From Myroides odoratus (GTDB lineage Bacteria > Bacteroidota > Bacteroidia > Flavobacteriales > Flavobacteriaceae), in the NCBI RefSeq assembly GCF_001549985.1, contig NZ_LROZ01000003.1, positions 1-64,000 of the forward strand: a DNA stretch of 64,000 bases, read 5' to 3'. The notes beneath the pieces were generated by a model that saw nothing but the letters and a program-made list of their open reading frames with translations, was not told where the DNA came from and searched no databases. Below, piece by piece: positions 9,052 through 17,765 of this stretch. How positions within the stretch are numbered: the stretch's first letter is position 1; each line of letters starts with the position of its first letter. The translations under genes were made by a program, and so were the position numbers.

Positions 9052-9636
9052 ATGAAAAAGATTACATTGATTGCAGCATTATTGTTAGGAAGTATGACAA
9101 TTGCACATGCACAAAAAGGAAAATTAGTAGAAACACCAAAATTATCTGAAGATGTTGGAACAACGCCAATCAAAAAAGGAAACTGGATTGTTGGAGGTGC
9201 TTTAGGATCAACTGGATATAGTTTCGAAGAGGAGAGTTTTAATATTAATGTAACACCAAGAGCAGGTTATTTTATCTCTGATGGAATTGCAGTAGGTCTT
9301 GAGATTGGAACAGGGTTTCAAACAGTAAAAGACGGGGATAACATTTGGAGTTATAAAGTTATGCCGTTTGCAAGATACTATTTCCCAGAAGGAGCTAGTG
9401 CTACAGGACGTTTCTTTGGACAAGGTGCTGTTGGTATTTCAGGTGCTGAAGTTGCAGGAGAAAGTGATACATCTTTCGCATTTAATATTAATGCAGGGTA
9501 TTCTCACTTCGTCTCTCGTAACGTTGCTTTAGAAGCAATTGTGGGATATAACTACAGTAAGTCTAATCAAGCAAGTGCTTCCGCACATAATGGATTAGGA
9601 TTATCTCTAGGTTTCCAAATTTTCTTAGGAAAATAA
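9052..9636 (+). CDS. Outer membrane beta-barrel protein
   Basis: A 194-aa protein with a signal peptide (KKITLIAALLLGSMTIAHAQ) and a C-terminal barrel of the OMP_b-brl kind: alternating-residue strands with glycine-rich turns (GYFISDGIAVGLEIGTGF, PFARYYFPEG, NGLGLSLGFQIFLGK). It is a small 8-strand-type porin-like or surface protein in the outer membrane; ligand and role are unknown. It begins 46 bases after the previous gene and ends in a strong terminator. Confidence 0.88.
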   Translation: MKKITLIAALLLGSMTIAHAQKGKLVETPKLSEDVGTTPIKKGNWIVGGALGSTGYSFEEESFNINVTPRAGYFISDGIAVGLEIGTGFQTVKDGDNIWSYKVMPFARYYFPEGASATGRFFGQGAVGISGAEVAGESDTSFAFNINAGYSHFVSRNVALEAIVGYNYSKSNQASASAHNGLGLSLGFQIFLGK

Positions 9637-9651
9637 TCAAGTAATGATACT

Positions 9652-9682
9652 AAAAAAGGGACTCAACAGAGTCCCTTTTTTT
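9652..9682. terminator. Bidirectional terminator
   Basis: A-run, GGGACTC stem, AACA loop, GAGTCCC, then T-run. Symmetric, so it can serve the barrel gene on + and the thiamine pyrophosphokinase gene on -. Confidence 0.88.
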
Positions 9683-9744
9683 ATATAATTTACACAGATA
9701 TTTTTCGCTCAATTTGTTATTTAACAAGAGAGAAAAACAAAAAA

Positions 9745-10407
9745 TTAATCCGTGCATTCCATTAAGAGTAAATCGCCACTTTCATAAGTGATACTGACAA
9801 TACCATCTTCGAGCACACTATTACTTGATCCTGTGCGGATGCCTAGTTCTAAGACTTCATTCAACAAAGGGTACTTCAAATTAAATGTTGTAATTCCGCT
9901 AGCTTTCCCAACGGGAATCAAAGATAAAATGGTATCCTTCGTATACCATTTTTTATAGGTAGAAGGTAATCTGAAAATTTTAGAATAATCATCGAGGATT
10001 ACAATTTTCATGCTATCTCGATATTTCACTAAAGTTGTAATATTCGTGAAGGTATGATCCGCTCTTTTTCCAGTTGCCCAAATAACATTAGCTGCTTTTA
10101 TTCCTTTAGTTAGTAAGAAATTCAATGCTTTTTCCAAATCTGTTGTTTCTTGATCAGGACAGTGTACAATTTCCAAAGGATATTGTTTGGCTAGGTATAT
10201 TGTCGGATCAAAATCTCGATCAAAATCTCCAATCAATACATCTACTTTGATATTTAGTTCAATAACTCGTTCTATTGCTTGATCTAATACTACAATATAA
10301 GGAGACCATTCCAGTAATTGATCTAGTAAATCTTGACTACATGCCGCTCCATTAGCAATAATTAAGGCAGGTTCTTGATCATCTCGAACGATGTGATGTG
10401 ATGACAT
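9745..10407 (-). CDS. Thiamine pyrophosphokinase
   Basis: A 220-aa protein that transfers pyrophosphate from ATP to thiamine to make the cofactor TPP. Family motifs are present: ALIIANGAACSQ at the N-terminus, the metal-binding IGDFDRDFD, the PDQETTDLEKAL motif (equivalent to D-x-T-D-x-x-K-A), the WATGKRADHTFTNI block, and the late GIRTGSSNSV segment. Length is typical. It stands alone, divergent from the rhodanese gene. Confidence 0.92.
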   Translation of the reverse strand: MSSHHIVRDDQEPALIIANGAACSQDLLDQLLEWSPYIVVLDQAIERVIELNIKVDVLIGDFDRDFDPTIYLAKQYPLEIVHCPDQETTDLEKALNFLLTKGIKAANVIWATGKRADHTFTNITTLVKYRDSMKIVILDDYSKIFRLPSTYKKWYTKDTILSLIPVGKASGITTFNLKYPLLNEVLELGIRTGSSNSVLEDGIVSITYESGDLLLMECTD

Positions 10408-10504
10408 AAATTAGTTCTTGTAATTGATAGAACAAAGTAAAACAATAAATCCTACTAAAAGTCTTTTTTTAGCGCGAAATAATAGATAACACATAAAATA
10501 ACTT

Positions 10505-10512
10505 TATCTTTG
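10505..10512 (+). promoter_or_regulatory. Promoter -7 element (TATCTTTG)
   Basis: Matches TAnnTTTG. It covers the in-frame TTG at 10510, which argues that translation of the rhodanese starts at the ATG at 10540. Confidence 0.55.
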
Positions 10513-10539
10513 AAGTTATTAAAAACAAGTAAACAAAAA

Positions 10540-10845
10540 ATGGATTTAGCACAAGAACAATGGTGGGAACAATATCAAAATGATAGCAATGCTGTTATTT
10601 TAGATGTTCGCACAGACGAAGAGGTAGAAGAAGTTTCAATCCCCAATTCAGTAAATATTGATATCTATAAAGGTCAAGGTTTTTTAGATGCAGTTGAGCA
10701 ATTGGATAAGACAAAGAACTACTACGTGTATTGTAAAGCAGGTGGAAGAAGTAACCAAGCTTGTATGTTGATGAACCAATTAGGGTTTGAAAACACCTTT
10801 AATTTACTTGGAGGAATTACGGAATGGGAAGGACCAACCGTATAG
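10540..10845 (+). CDS. Rhodanese-like sulfurtransferase
   Basis: A 101-aa single-domain rhodanese. It has LDVRTDEEVEEVSIPNSVNI (the rhodanese CH2A region) and the active-site loop CKAGGRS with the nucleophile Cys65. Such proteins carry persulfide sulfur for thiolation pathways; the target is not evident. The ATG at 10540 was chosen because the upstream TTG at 10510 lies in a promoter element. It is followed by its own terminator. Confidence 0.92.
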   Translation: MDLAQEQWWEQYQNDSNAVILDVRTDEEVEEVSIPNSVNIDIYKGQGFLDAVEQLDKTKNYYVYCKAGGRSNQACMLMNQLGFENTFNLLGGITEWEGPTV

Positions 10846-10870
10846 AAAGTCAACATAAGTTGACTTTTTT
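10846..10870 (+). terminator. Rho-independent terminator
   Basis: Stem AAAGTCAAC / GTTGACTTT, loop ATAA, then T residues; immediately after the rhodanese stop codon. Confidence 0.8.
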
Positions 10871-10930
10871 ATTACAATAAAAATAAAATACGAAGAAATA
10901 AGTATTTTTTCAATCTCTTATCGTCGTTGT

Positions 10931-11809
10931 ATGACCCATATTCATTTTATCGTTAATCCTATTTCAGGAAAAGGTAAACACAATATTACAGAAGAACATA
11001 TTAGAACCTTTTTTCCCCGTGAAAAATATAACGTTGTTGTTCATTTAACTACCCATAAAAAACACGCCATTGAATTAACCAAATTAGCGCTAGTACAAGG
11101 AGCTTCAATTGTTGTTGCTTGTGGAGGTGATGGTACCATTCATGAAGTGGCTACAGAATTGGTACATAAAGACGTGCTTTTTGGCGTAGTGCCTGTTGGT
11201 TCAGGTAATGGACTAGCTTCTAATTTGTCTATACCTAAAGATATTGATAAAGCCCTTGAAGTAATCCAAAGACAATCAGTAGTTGCTATGGATGTAGGGG
11301 TGTTGAATGGGGAGTATTTCTTTAGCAATATGGGATTCGGAATTGATGCGACCATTATTGAACAATACGAAAAATCAGGAAAGCGAAAATTGGGGGCCTA
11401 TATTCGTGCTGCTTTAAATTCTGCTCAGCAGTATCAAGCGAAACAAATGCGAGTAACCTATGATGGAGTGACAAAAGAAGTAAACCCCTTGTTGTTGTTT
11501 ATTTCCAACTCGAATGAAATGGGCTATAACATGAGTCTGACACCTCAAGCAAGCCTTACGGATGGATTATTGGATTATTTAATGGTACCTAAAATTGGTA
11601 TTTTAAAACAATTGACCTTTGGGTTATATGTTTTATTGAAAAAAACAGAAAAATTTAGACGAACAGATTATGTGCAAACAACCAAAATAGAGGTTGAAAT
11701 TAAGAACAGTCCAAAGAATGGAGCACAAATAGATGGGGAGTATTATGAATTTGATACCAACCATTTTGTAATCGAAGTCGCACAAAAGAGTTTAAAAGTT
11801 ATTTGTTAG
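10931..11809 (+). CDS. Diacylglycerol/lipid kinase family protein
   Basis: A 292-aa protein of the YegS/DgkB lipid kinase family. The N-terminus reads HFIVNPISGKGK (the nucleotide-site start), followed by VVACGGDGTIHEVATEL, the GGDGT catalytic signature, and PVGSGNGLASNL. These enzymes phosphorylate diacylglycerol or related lipids at the membrane. Length is normal. The exact lipid substrate cannot be read. It is separated from lpdA by about 110 bases that include a promoter-like element. Confidence 0.93.
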   Translation: MTHIHFIVNPISGKGKHNITEEHIRTFFPREKYNVVVHLTTHKKHAIELTKLALVQGASIVVACGGDGTIHEVATELVHKDVLFGVVPVGSGNGLASNLSIPKDIDKALEVIQRQSVVAMDVGVLNGEYFFSNMGFGIDATIIEQYEKSGKRKLGAYIRAALNSAQQYQAKQMRVTYDGVTKEVNPLLLFISNSNEMGYNMSLTPQASLTDGLLDYLMVPKIGILKQLTFGLYVLLKKTEKFRRTDYVQTTKIEVEIKNSPKNGAQIDGEYYEFDTNHFVIEVAQKSLKVIC

Positions 11810-11874
11810 TGTAAAATGGCTTTTTTATCATAAAAACAACACCGAATCGTGTAAAGAGTTATTTTAGAAAAGCG

Positions 11875-11882
11875 TACATTTG
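11875..11882 (+). promoter_or_regulatory. Promoter -7 element (TACATTTG)
   Basis: Matches TAnnTTTG, 37 bases before the lpdA ATG. It overlaps a TTG that is in frame with lpdA, which supports the downstream start. Confidence 0.55.
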
Positions 11883-11918
11883 TACATCGTATATAAACAT
11901 CAAAAAGTTAAAAAAAAT

Positions 11919-13322
11919 ATGAATTCATTTGACGTAGTTGTAATTGGTTCAGGGCCTGGTGGATATGTAGCTGCAATCCGTTGTGCCCAATTAGGTTTTA
12001 AAACTGCAATCGTAGAAAAATATGCAACATTAGGTGGAACTTGCTTAAACGTAGGTTGTATCCCATCTAAAGCGTTGTTGGCATCTTCTCACATGGTGGA
12101 AGAAATGAAACACTTTGCAGAACATGGTATTGAAATTGCTGGAGATGTAAAAGTGGATTTAGCCAAAATGATTGAGCGCAAACAAGCCGTTGTAGACCAA
12201 ACGTGTTCAGGAGTTAAATTCTTAATGGATAAGAATAGTATTACTGTATTCGAAGGAGTTGGATCATTTGAAAATGCAACTACAATTAATGTAACAAAGA
12301 ACGATGGTTCTGTAGAACAATTTGAAGCAAAACACACCATTATTGCTACAGGTTCTAAGCCATCAACGTTGCCATTTATCCAATTAGATAAAGAGCGTAT
12401 CATTACTTCAACAGAGGCGTTAAAACTTCCTGAAGTGCCGAAACACTTAATTATCATTGGTGGTGGAGTAATTGGATTGGAATTAGGTCAAGTGTACTTG
12501 AGATTAGGTGCTCAGGTATCTGTAGTAGAATTTGCTGATCGTATTCTTCCTACGATGGATGGTGCAGTTTCAAAAGAACTGACGAAAGTATTAAAGAAAC
12601 AAGGTATGAAATTCTACACATCACACAAAGTACAAGGTGTTGTACGTGAAGGAGATGTAGTAAAAGTTTCTGCTGAAGATAAAAAAGGAGAAATCATTAC
12701 CTTAGAAGGTGATTACACGCTAGTAGCAGTAGGTCGTCGTCCATATACAGATGGATTGAATGCAGATAAAGCTGGAGTAAAAGTAACGGAAAGAGGTCAA
12801 ATCGAAGTGAATGATCACTTACAAACGACAGCTTCTAACATTTATGCAATTGGTGACGTAGTTCGTGGAGCAATGTTAGCCCATAAAGCGGAAGAAGAAG
12901 GAGTTTTAGTAGCTGAATATTTAGCTGGTCAAAGACCGCATATTAACTACAACTTGATCCCCGGAGTAGTTTACACTTGGCCAGAAGTTGCAGCTGTTGG
13001 TAAAACCGAAGAGCAATTAAAAGCAGAAGGTGTAGCATACAAAGTAGGTAGCTTCCCATTCAGAGCGTTAGGACGTTCTCGTGCTAGTGGTGATTTGGAT
13101 GGACTAGTGAAAATTATTGCTGACCAAAATACAGATGAAGTTTTAGGAATTCACATGGTAGGTGCTCGTGCTGCTGATTTAATCGCAGAAGCAGTAACAG
13201 CTATGGAATTTAGAGCTTCAGCTGAAGATATTTCAAGAATGTCTCATGCTCACCCAACGTTTGCAGAGGCTATTAAAGAGGCTGCTTTAGCTGCTACTGA
13301 AAACCGTGCATTACACGTATAG
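11919..13322 (+). CDS. lpdA: Dihydrolipoyl dehydrogenase
   Basis: A 467-aa E3 component of 2-oxoacid dehydrogenase complexes; it reoxidises dihydrolipoamide with NAD+. The FAD site VVVIGSGPGGYVAA, the redox disulfide GGTCLNVGCIPSK (Cys42 and Cys47), the NAD site IIIGGGVIGLELG, the second FAD contact YAIGDVVRG and the C-terminal HAHPTFAEAIKEA with the catalytic base are all present. Start chosen at the ATG at 11919. Other complex subunits are not in this window. A strong terminator follows. Confidence 0.97.
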   Translation: MNSFDVVVIGSGPGGYVAAIRCAQLGFKTAIVEKYATLGGTCLNVGCIPSKALLASSHMVEEMKHFAEHGIEIAGDVKVDLAKMIERKQAVVDQTCSGVKFLMDKNSITVFEGVGSFENATTINVTKNDGSVEQFEAKHTIIATGSKPSTLPFIQLDKERIITSTEALKLPEVPKHLIIIGGGVIGLELGQVYLRLGAQVSVVEFADRILPTMDGAVSKELTKVLKKQGMKFYTSHKVQGVVREGDVVKVSAEDKKGEIITLEGDYTLVAVGRRPYTDGLNADKAGVKVTERGQIEVNDHLQTTASNIYAIGDVVRGAMLAHKAEEEGVLVAEYLAGQRPHINYNLIPGVVYTWPEVAAVGKTEEQLKAEGVAYKVGSFPFRALGRSRASGDLDGLVKIIADQNTDEVLGIHMVGARAADLIAEAVTAMEFRASAEDISRMSHAHPTFAEAIKEAALAATENRALHV

Positions 13323-13341
13323 GTTAAGAAAATATATGTTA

Positions 13342-13377
13342 AAAAAAGAGTCTAAATGTCTATTTAGACTCTTTTTT
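13342..13377 (+). terminator. Rho-independent terminator after lpdA
   Basis: Stem AAAGAGTCTAAAT / ATTTAGACTCTTT with a short loop and a T-run. Confidence 0.88.
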
Positions 13378-13400
13378 ATTTTTTACTATTCAAAAAAGAA

Positions 13401-13408
13401 TATATTTG
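13401..13408 (+). promoter_or_regulatory. Promoter -7 element (TATATTTG)
   Basis: Matches TAnnTTTG, 29 bases before the lipoprotein start. Confidence 0.5.
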
Positions 13409-13436
13409 TTTTCTTAATTAATAAAACCAAAGCGAA

Positions 13437-14027
13437 ATGAAAAAGATAATAGCTATTTTAGTGGGAAGTATCGCCCTAGCATCTTGTTCAAGTGATGATA
13501 ATAAATCGTCTTCAGATGATCCTATTTTTTCTCAACCTTATACTGAATTAGCTAATTTGAATGAATTGCAAACAGGTAAATATCAATATGTAGGAAATAA
13601 AATAGGAGATCGTAAAGTAGGATTAGTTGGTGAAACAAGTAACTGTAAAAGAATTGACTATTTGTTGGTACATAGAAATCCAACAACATCAGTATTAGAT
13701 TCCTTAACGTATAATAATTTCCGTTTGGATAAAGTTGAAGGAAAACTAGAATGTATCAGTATTTTTGAATTTCCTCGTTTGTTACAAAAAAATGAACTTT
13801 CACGTCCTGGTTATATGAGAACTTCTATAGAAGATGGTTATTATGAACAGTTATATAAAGATGATGGAATAACAAAAGATGGAAGAGCATATAGACGAAA
13901 AGATCACTTTAAAGGAGAGTTAGAAATTGGTTTTCAAGCTGGTTATTTAAGAGTTGAAGATCGCATCTCAGATTATAGTCGATTAACAAAAGACGAAAAA
14001 GTATACCTTTATTTTAAAAAAATGTAA
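13437..14027 (+). CDS. Hypothetical lipoprotein
   Basis: A 196-aa protein with a lipobox signal (IALASCSSDD, lipid on Cys17) followed by an acidic serine/aspartate stretch. The SDD after the cysteine is common in surface-exposed Bacteroidota lipoproteins. The remaining domain is beta-rich with no recognised signature. It lies alone between two terminators with its own promoter-like element. Function unknown. Confidence 0.88.
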   Translation: MKKIIAILVGSIALASCSSDDNKSSSDDPIFSQPYTELANLNELQTGKYQYVGNKIGDRKVGLVGETSNCKRIDYLLVHRNPTTSVLDSLTYNNFRLDKVEGKLECISIFEFPRLLQKNELSRPGYMRTSIEDGYYEQLYKDDGITKDGRAYRRKDHFKGELEIGFQAGYLRVEDRISDYSRLTKDEKVYLYFKKM

Positions 14028-14040
14028 TTACAATATTTGA

Positions 14041-14074
14041 AAAAGCTTCCTTTAAAATTAAGGAAGCTTTTTTT
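14041..14074 (+). terminator. Rho-independent terminator
   Basis: Stem AAAAGCTTCCTT / AAGGAAGCTTTT with a 7-base loop and further T. Confidence 0.87.
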
Positions 14075-14102
14075 ATTAGCTAAGATTTCCAGATTGTTTT
14101 TA

Positions 14103-14110
14103 TAACTTTG
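14103..14110 (+). promoter_or_regulatory. Promoter -7 element (TAACTTTG)
   Basis: Matches TAnnTTTG, 23 bases before the ATG of the 109-aa gene. Confidence 0.55.
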
Positions 14111-14133
14111 TGTTTTAACTAAGAGCGTAGATT

Positions 14134-14463
14134 ATGGATATAAAGGCATTGATTCATCATAACTTAGATGAATTATTGTATTTAGCGGATAAAAAAGGAG
14201 TCTTAAATACAGATTTGGTGGTGAAAATTGGAGCTTTTGTTGGTGCAGCTGTACTAAGAGGTAGATTTGCAGACAAAAAAGAAGTAACAGAAGCAGAAAT
14301 TAATGGAGTCTTTGGTATAGTGGGAGATTTCTGTAAGATGAGTTTTGGTCGTAGTTATACTAAAGTTCACTTTAAAAAAATGACAACAATGGCATTAGAA
14401 CTTATACAAGAACCCACATTTGATACCGATGTTGAGGTTTTTATAAAGGATTTACAATCCTAA
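14134..14463 (+). CDS. Small hypothetical cytoplasmic protein
   Basis: A 109-aa predominantly helical protein with no signal peptide or membrane segment. It has a promoter element just upstream and a terminator just downstream, so it is a self-contained gene. Its regular helix pattern (DLVVKIGAFVGAAVLRGRF, then EAEINGVFGIVGDFCKMSF) suggests a folded helical bundle. No family recognised; no function proposed. Confidence 0.8.
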   Translation: MDIKALIHHNLDELLYLADKKGVLNTDLVVKIGAFVGAAVLRGRFADKKEVTEAEINGVFGIVGDFCKMSFGRSYTKVHFKKMTTMALELIQEPTFDTDVEVFIKDLQS

Positions 14464-14483
14464 ATGCTAAAAGAATAGAAAAC

Positions 14484-14518
14484 AAAAGGGATGTTAGGCA
14501 ACTACTATCCCTTTTTTT
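14484..14518 (+). terminator. Rho-independent terminator
   Basis: Stem AAAGGGAT / ATCCCTTT with a loop of about 14 bases and a T-run. Confidence 0.75.
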
Positions 14519-14700
14519 ATTCCTAAAGATTGAAAATCAGTCTGAAACATATCAGATAAAAAAGTTAAATTCTTGCACATCATCTAATCAACGTTTCATC
14601 CTTTGAATATCAGGTGTTAATACATTTGCTAGATCAGGGCTAATGCAATATCTTGTACCTTTCGATACCAATACATAAATCAACATTTTACACCTATATC

Positions 14701-17580
14701 ATGATTCGAATGAATAGAATAGCCCCTTTAGGAATTGGTTTGTTACTATTGACAGCTACTTTAGGGTATGGACAAAAGAAACCTTTAGATCACTCGGTAT
14801 ATGATCGTTGGGAAACGGTTGCAAACAAACAATTTACGAATGATGGAAAAGCAATCACCTATCAAATTGCACAACAAGAAGGCGATAAAACCTTAGTGCT
14901 TCAGTTTTTAGATCAAAAGAAAAAAGAAGTGTTCCCTCGTGGAGAACAAGCAACTTTTACCGCTGATTCTAAATATATTGTTTTTGCTATTAGACCATTA
15001 TATACGGACTTAAAAGCTGTAAAAAACAAGAAAAAGAAAGAAGATGAAATTGCTAAGGATTCATTAGCAATATACAATCTAGCACAACAAACCATAGTAA
15101 AAATTCCACAGGTAAAATCGTTTAAATTACCGCAAAAAGGAAATGGTGTTTTAGCTTATTTATTAGAAAAGGAGCAAGATACGGTTGGTGGTAAAAAGAA
15201 AAAAACGGAGAAGAAAACAGATAAAAATGAACCTTTAACGCTGGTTGTACGCCATTTGGAAACAGAAAAAGAAGAGCGTATTGCCGATGTAGTTTCCTAC
15301 CATTTTGATGAAAAAGGAAATTATCTTGTATATGTAACAGCTAATCCTGAACCAAAGAAAAAAGAAGATAAGAAAGAGGAAAATAAAGAAGAAGTTATAG
15401 CGGAAACTAGTGTAACTCCTGTTGTAACTCCAGCGTATGGAGCTTATGTTTTAGAGGTGAAAACGGGTAAAAAAACAGCATTATTACTTGGAGAAGGAAA
15501 ATTCACACAGTTCAGCTTGGATAAAGAAGGAAAACAAGTAGTTTTTACGTATACACAAGATGAAGAGAAAGCGTTGGTGAAAACATATGCGATTTACCAT
15601 GCTTCTTTACCTAAACAAGTCAAGGCTTTAGTTACCAATACAATCAAAGGAATGCCTGAAAATTGGGTGGTATCAGAAAATTATACGCCTCAGTTTAGTA
15701 AAAATGGAAAAAGATTATATTTCGGAATAGCGCCTCAACCAATAGCAAAGGATACCACTTTACTTGCTGATGATCATGCTATTGTGGATGTTTGGCATTA
15801 TAAAGAAGATTATTTACAACCACAACAGTTGGTTAATTTGGATAAAGATTTGAAGAAATCTTATTTAGCTACGATGGATTTGGCCAAAGTAAATGCTATT
15901 GTTGCCTTAGCAGATGAAACATCAAATTACACTTCTTTGGTAGATGAAGGAGATGCAGCTATCGCATTTCAAGCTTCTGATTATGGAAGACGTGTAGAAA
16001 AACAATGGGATATCTCAGGGGTAACGTCGTATTATATTGTTGATGTGCATACAGGGACACGTAAAGAAATTATCAAAGACTTACCTGGAAGAGCATCGAT
16101 ATCTCCTAAAGGGACTGCTGTCGTATACTATAATAGTCAAGAGGCGAATTGGTATGTGTATGAAGTCAAAACTGGAATTACAAAACAATTGAATAAAGGC
16201 GTAGCCGTATCTTTTGCTGAAGAAGAGTTTGATATGCCAGATCTTCCTTCTGCTTATGGAATAAAAGGTTGGACAGACAATGATGAATCCGTGTTGATTG
16301 GAGATCGATATGATATATGGGAGTTTTATTTAAAAGGAAATAAAGCACCTCGTATGATTACTAATGGCTATGGACGTCAGCATAATCTTACGTTTGATTT
16401 ACTGCAATTAGATGATGAAAAGAAGTCATTCAATAGAAATGAAAAAGCGATTGCAGCTGTATTTGATAATCAAACCAAAGACGCAGGTTATTTTTATGTG
16501 AATTTAAAAACAGGAGCGAATCCAACGAAGATTTTAGTTGAGAATTACAGCGGATTTACTTCCTTGTCTAAAGCAAAAAATGCTTCTGTATATGCCGTTA
16601 CGAAAGGGAATTTTATCCATTCGAATGATTTATATGTAGGAGAGCAATTAAATCTAATGACCAAACTAAGTCAATTGAATCCACAACAAGAAGAATACAA
16701 TTGGGGAACAAATGAATTAGTACATTGGACAACACCTAATGGATATGAAGCAACTGGAGTTTTGTTTAAACCAGAAGATTTTGATACAACGAAGAAATAT
16801 CCGATGATTGTGTATTTTTACGAAAAACTGTCGGATAATTTAAATCGCTATGAAGCACCAGCACCAACACCTTCTCGTTTAAATATTCCTTATTTTGTGA
16901 GTAATGGTTATTTGGTATTTACACCCGATATTAGTTATACAGATGGATTCCCAGGAAAAGCGGCAGAAGAGTTTATTAATTCAGGAGTAGAGGTTTTGAA
17001 AAAAAATGCTTGGGTTGATGGAGATAAAATAGGAATTCAAGGACAAAGCTGGGGTGGATATCAAGTAACGTATTTGGTTACTGTTACAGATATGTATGCA
17101 GCAGCTTGGGCAGGTGCTCCAGTAGCTAATATGACTTCGGCTTATGGTGGAATTCGTTGGGGAACAGGAATGAGTCGTCAATTCCAATATGAAAAGACAC
17201 AAAGTAGAATTGGAAAAACACTTTGGGAAGGATATGATTTATACATTGAAAACTCTCCTTTATTCAAAGTGCCAAATATAACAACCCCTTTGGTCATTAT
17301 GCACAATGATAACGATGGAGCAGTGCCTTGGTATCAAGGAATTGAAATGTTTATGGCGATGCGTCGATTGGAAAAACCAGTATGGATGTTGAACTACAAC
17401 GGAGATGAACACAATTTGATGAAACGTCAAAATAGAAAAGATATTCAAATTCGTCAACAGCAGTTTTTTGATTATTACCTGAAAGGGGCACAAGCACCTA
17501 TATGGATGGTAAAAGGAGTTCCTGCTGTATTAAAAGGAAAAGATTGGGGATTTGATTTGACAACAGAAAGAGTGCAGTAA
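14701..17580 (+). CDS. S9 family serine peptidase (prolyl oligopeptidase family)
   Basis: A 959-aa secreted (periplasmic) peptidase. It starts with a signal peptide (RIAPLGIGLLLLTATLGYGQ), has a long N-terminal beta-propeller, and a C-terminal alpha/beta hydrolase domain. The nucleophile is in GQSWGGYQ (Ser about 783), the acid in MHNDNDGAVPW (about 869-871) and the histidine in GDEHNLM (about 904). Two lysine/glutamate-rich insertions (about 165-180 and 218-228) look like solvent-exposed loops of the propeller. Such enzymes cleave short peptides, supporting peptide nutrition. The ATG at 14701 or 14710 is preferred over 14653, because TACCTTTC at 14656 resembles a promoter element. Likely monocistronic. 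Confidence 0.94.
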   Translation: MIRMNRIAPLGIGLLLLTATLGYGQKKPLDHSVYDRWETVANKQFTNDGKAITYQIAQQEGDKTLVLQFLDQKKKEVFPRGEQATFTADSKYIVFAIRPLYTDLKAVKNKKKKEDEIAKDSLAIYNLAQQTIVKIPQVKSFKLPQKGNGVLAYLLEKEQDTVGGKKKKTEKKTDKNEPLTLVVRHLETEKEERIADVVSYHFDEKGNYLVYVTANPEPKKKEDKKEENKEEVIAETSVTPVVTPAYGAYVLEVKTGKKTALLLGEGKFTQFSLDKEGKQVVFTYTQDEEKALVKTYAIYHASLPKQVKALVTNTIKGMPENWVVSENYTPQFSKNGKRLYFGIAPQPIAKDTTLLADDHAIVDVWHYKEDYLQPQQLVNLDKDLKKSYLATMDLAKVNAIVALADETSNYTSLVDEGDAAIAFQASDYGRRVEKQWDISGVTSYYIVDVHTGTRKEIIKDLPGRASISPKGTAVVYYNSQEANWYVYEVKTGITKQLNKGVAVSFAEEEFDMPDLPSAYGIKGWTDNDESVLIGDRYDIWEFYLKGNKAPRMITNGYGRQHNLTFDLLQLDDEKKSFNRNEKAIAAVFDNQTKDAGYFYVNLKTGANPTKILVENYSGFTSLSKAKNASVYAVTKGNFIHSNDLYVGEQLNLMTKLSQLNPQQEEYNWGTNELVHWTTPNGYEATGVLFKPEDFDTTKKYPMIVYFYEKLSDNLNRYEAPAPTPSRLNIPYFVSNGYLVFTPDISYTDGFPGKAAEEFINSGVEVLKKNAWVDGDKIGIQGQSWGGYQVTYLVTVTDMYAAAWAGAPVANMTSAYGGIRWGTGMSRQFQYEKTQSRIGKTLWEGYDLYIENSPLFKVPNITTPLVIMHNDNDGAVPWYQGIEMFMAMRRLEKPVWMLNYNGDEHNLMKRQNRKDIQIRQQQFFDYYLKGAQAPIWMVKGVPAVLKGKDWGFDLTTERVQ

Positions 17581-17602
17581 ATCACCAAAAGTAAGCATAC
17601 AT

Positions 17603-17636
17603 AAGGCCTAGAAGAATTCGTTCTTTTAGGCCTTTT
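17603..17636 (+). terminator. Rho-independent terminator after S9 peptidase
   Basis: Stem AAGGCCTAgAAGAA / TTCTTtTAGGCCTT with T residues after; one G-T pair. Confidence 0.8.
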
Positions 17637-17709
17637 GTTGTAGGTGAAATATTGTATCTCTCCCAAAAAAATAGTAGGAGTGTACTAGGTGTGAATACAT
17701 TCTTATCTG

Positions 17710-17717
17710 TACATTTG
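17710..17717 (+). promoter_or_regulatory. Promoter -7 element (TACATTTG)
   Basis: Matches TAnnTTTG, 49 bases before the ATG of the following lipoprotein. It lies inside the upstream extension of the frame and supports the later start. Confidence 0.5.
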
Positions 17718-17765
17718 CTACAAGAAGGAGGCCTTGTTTCAAGGTATGAAAACTTCGTTAAAGCT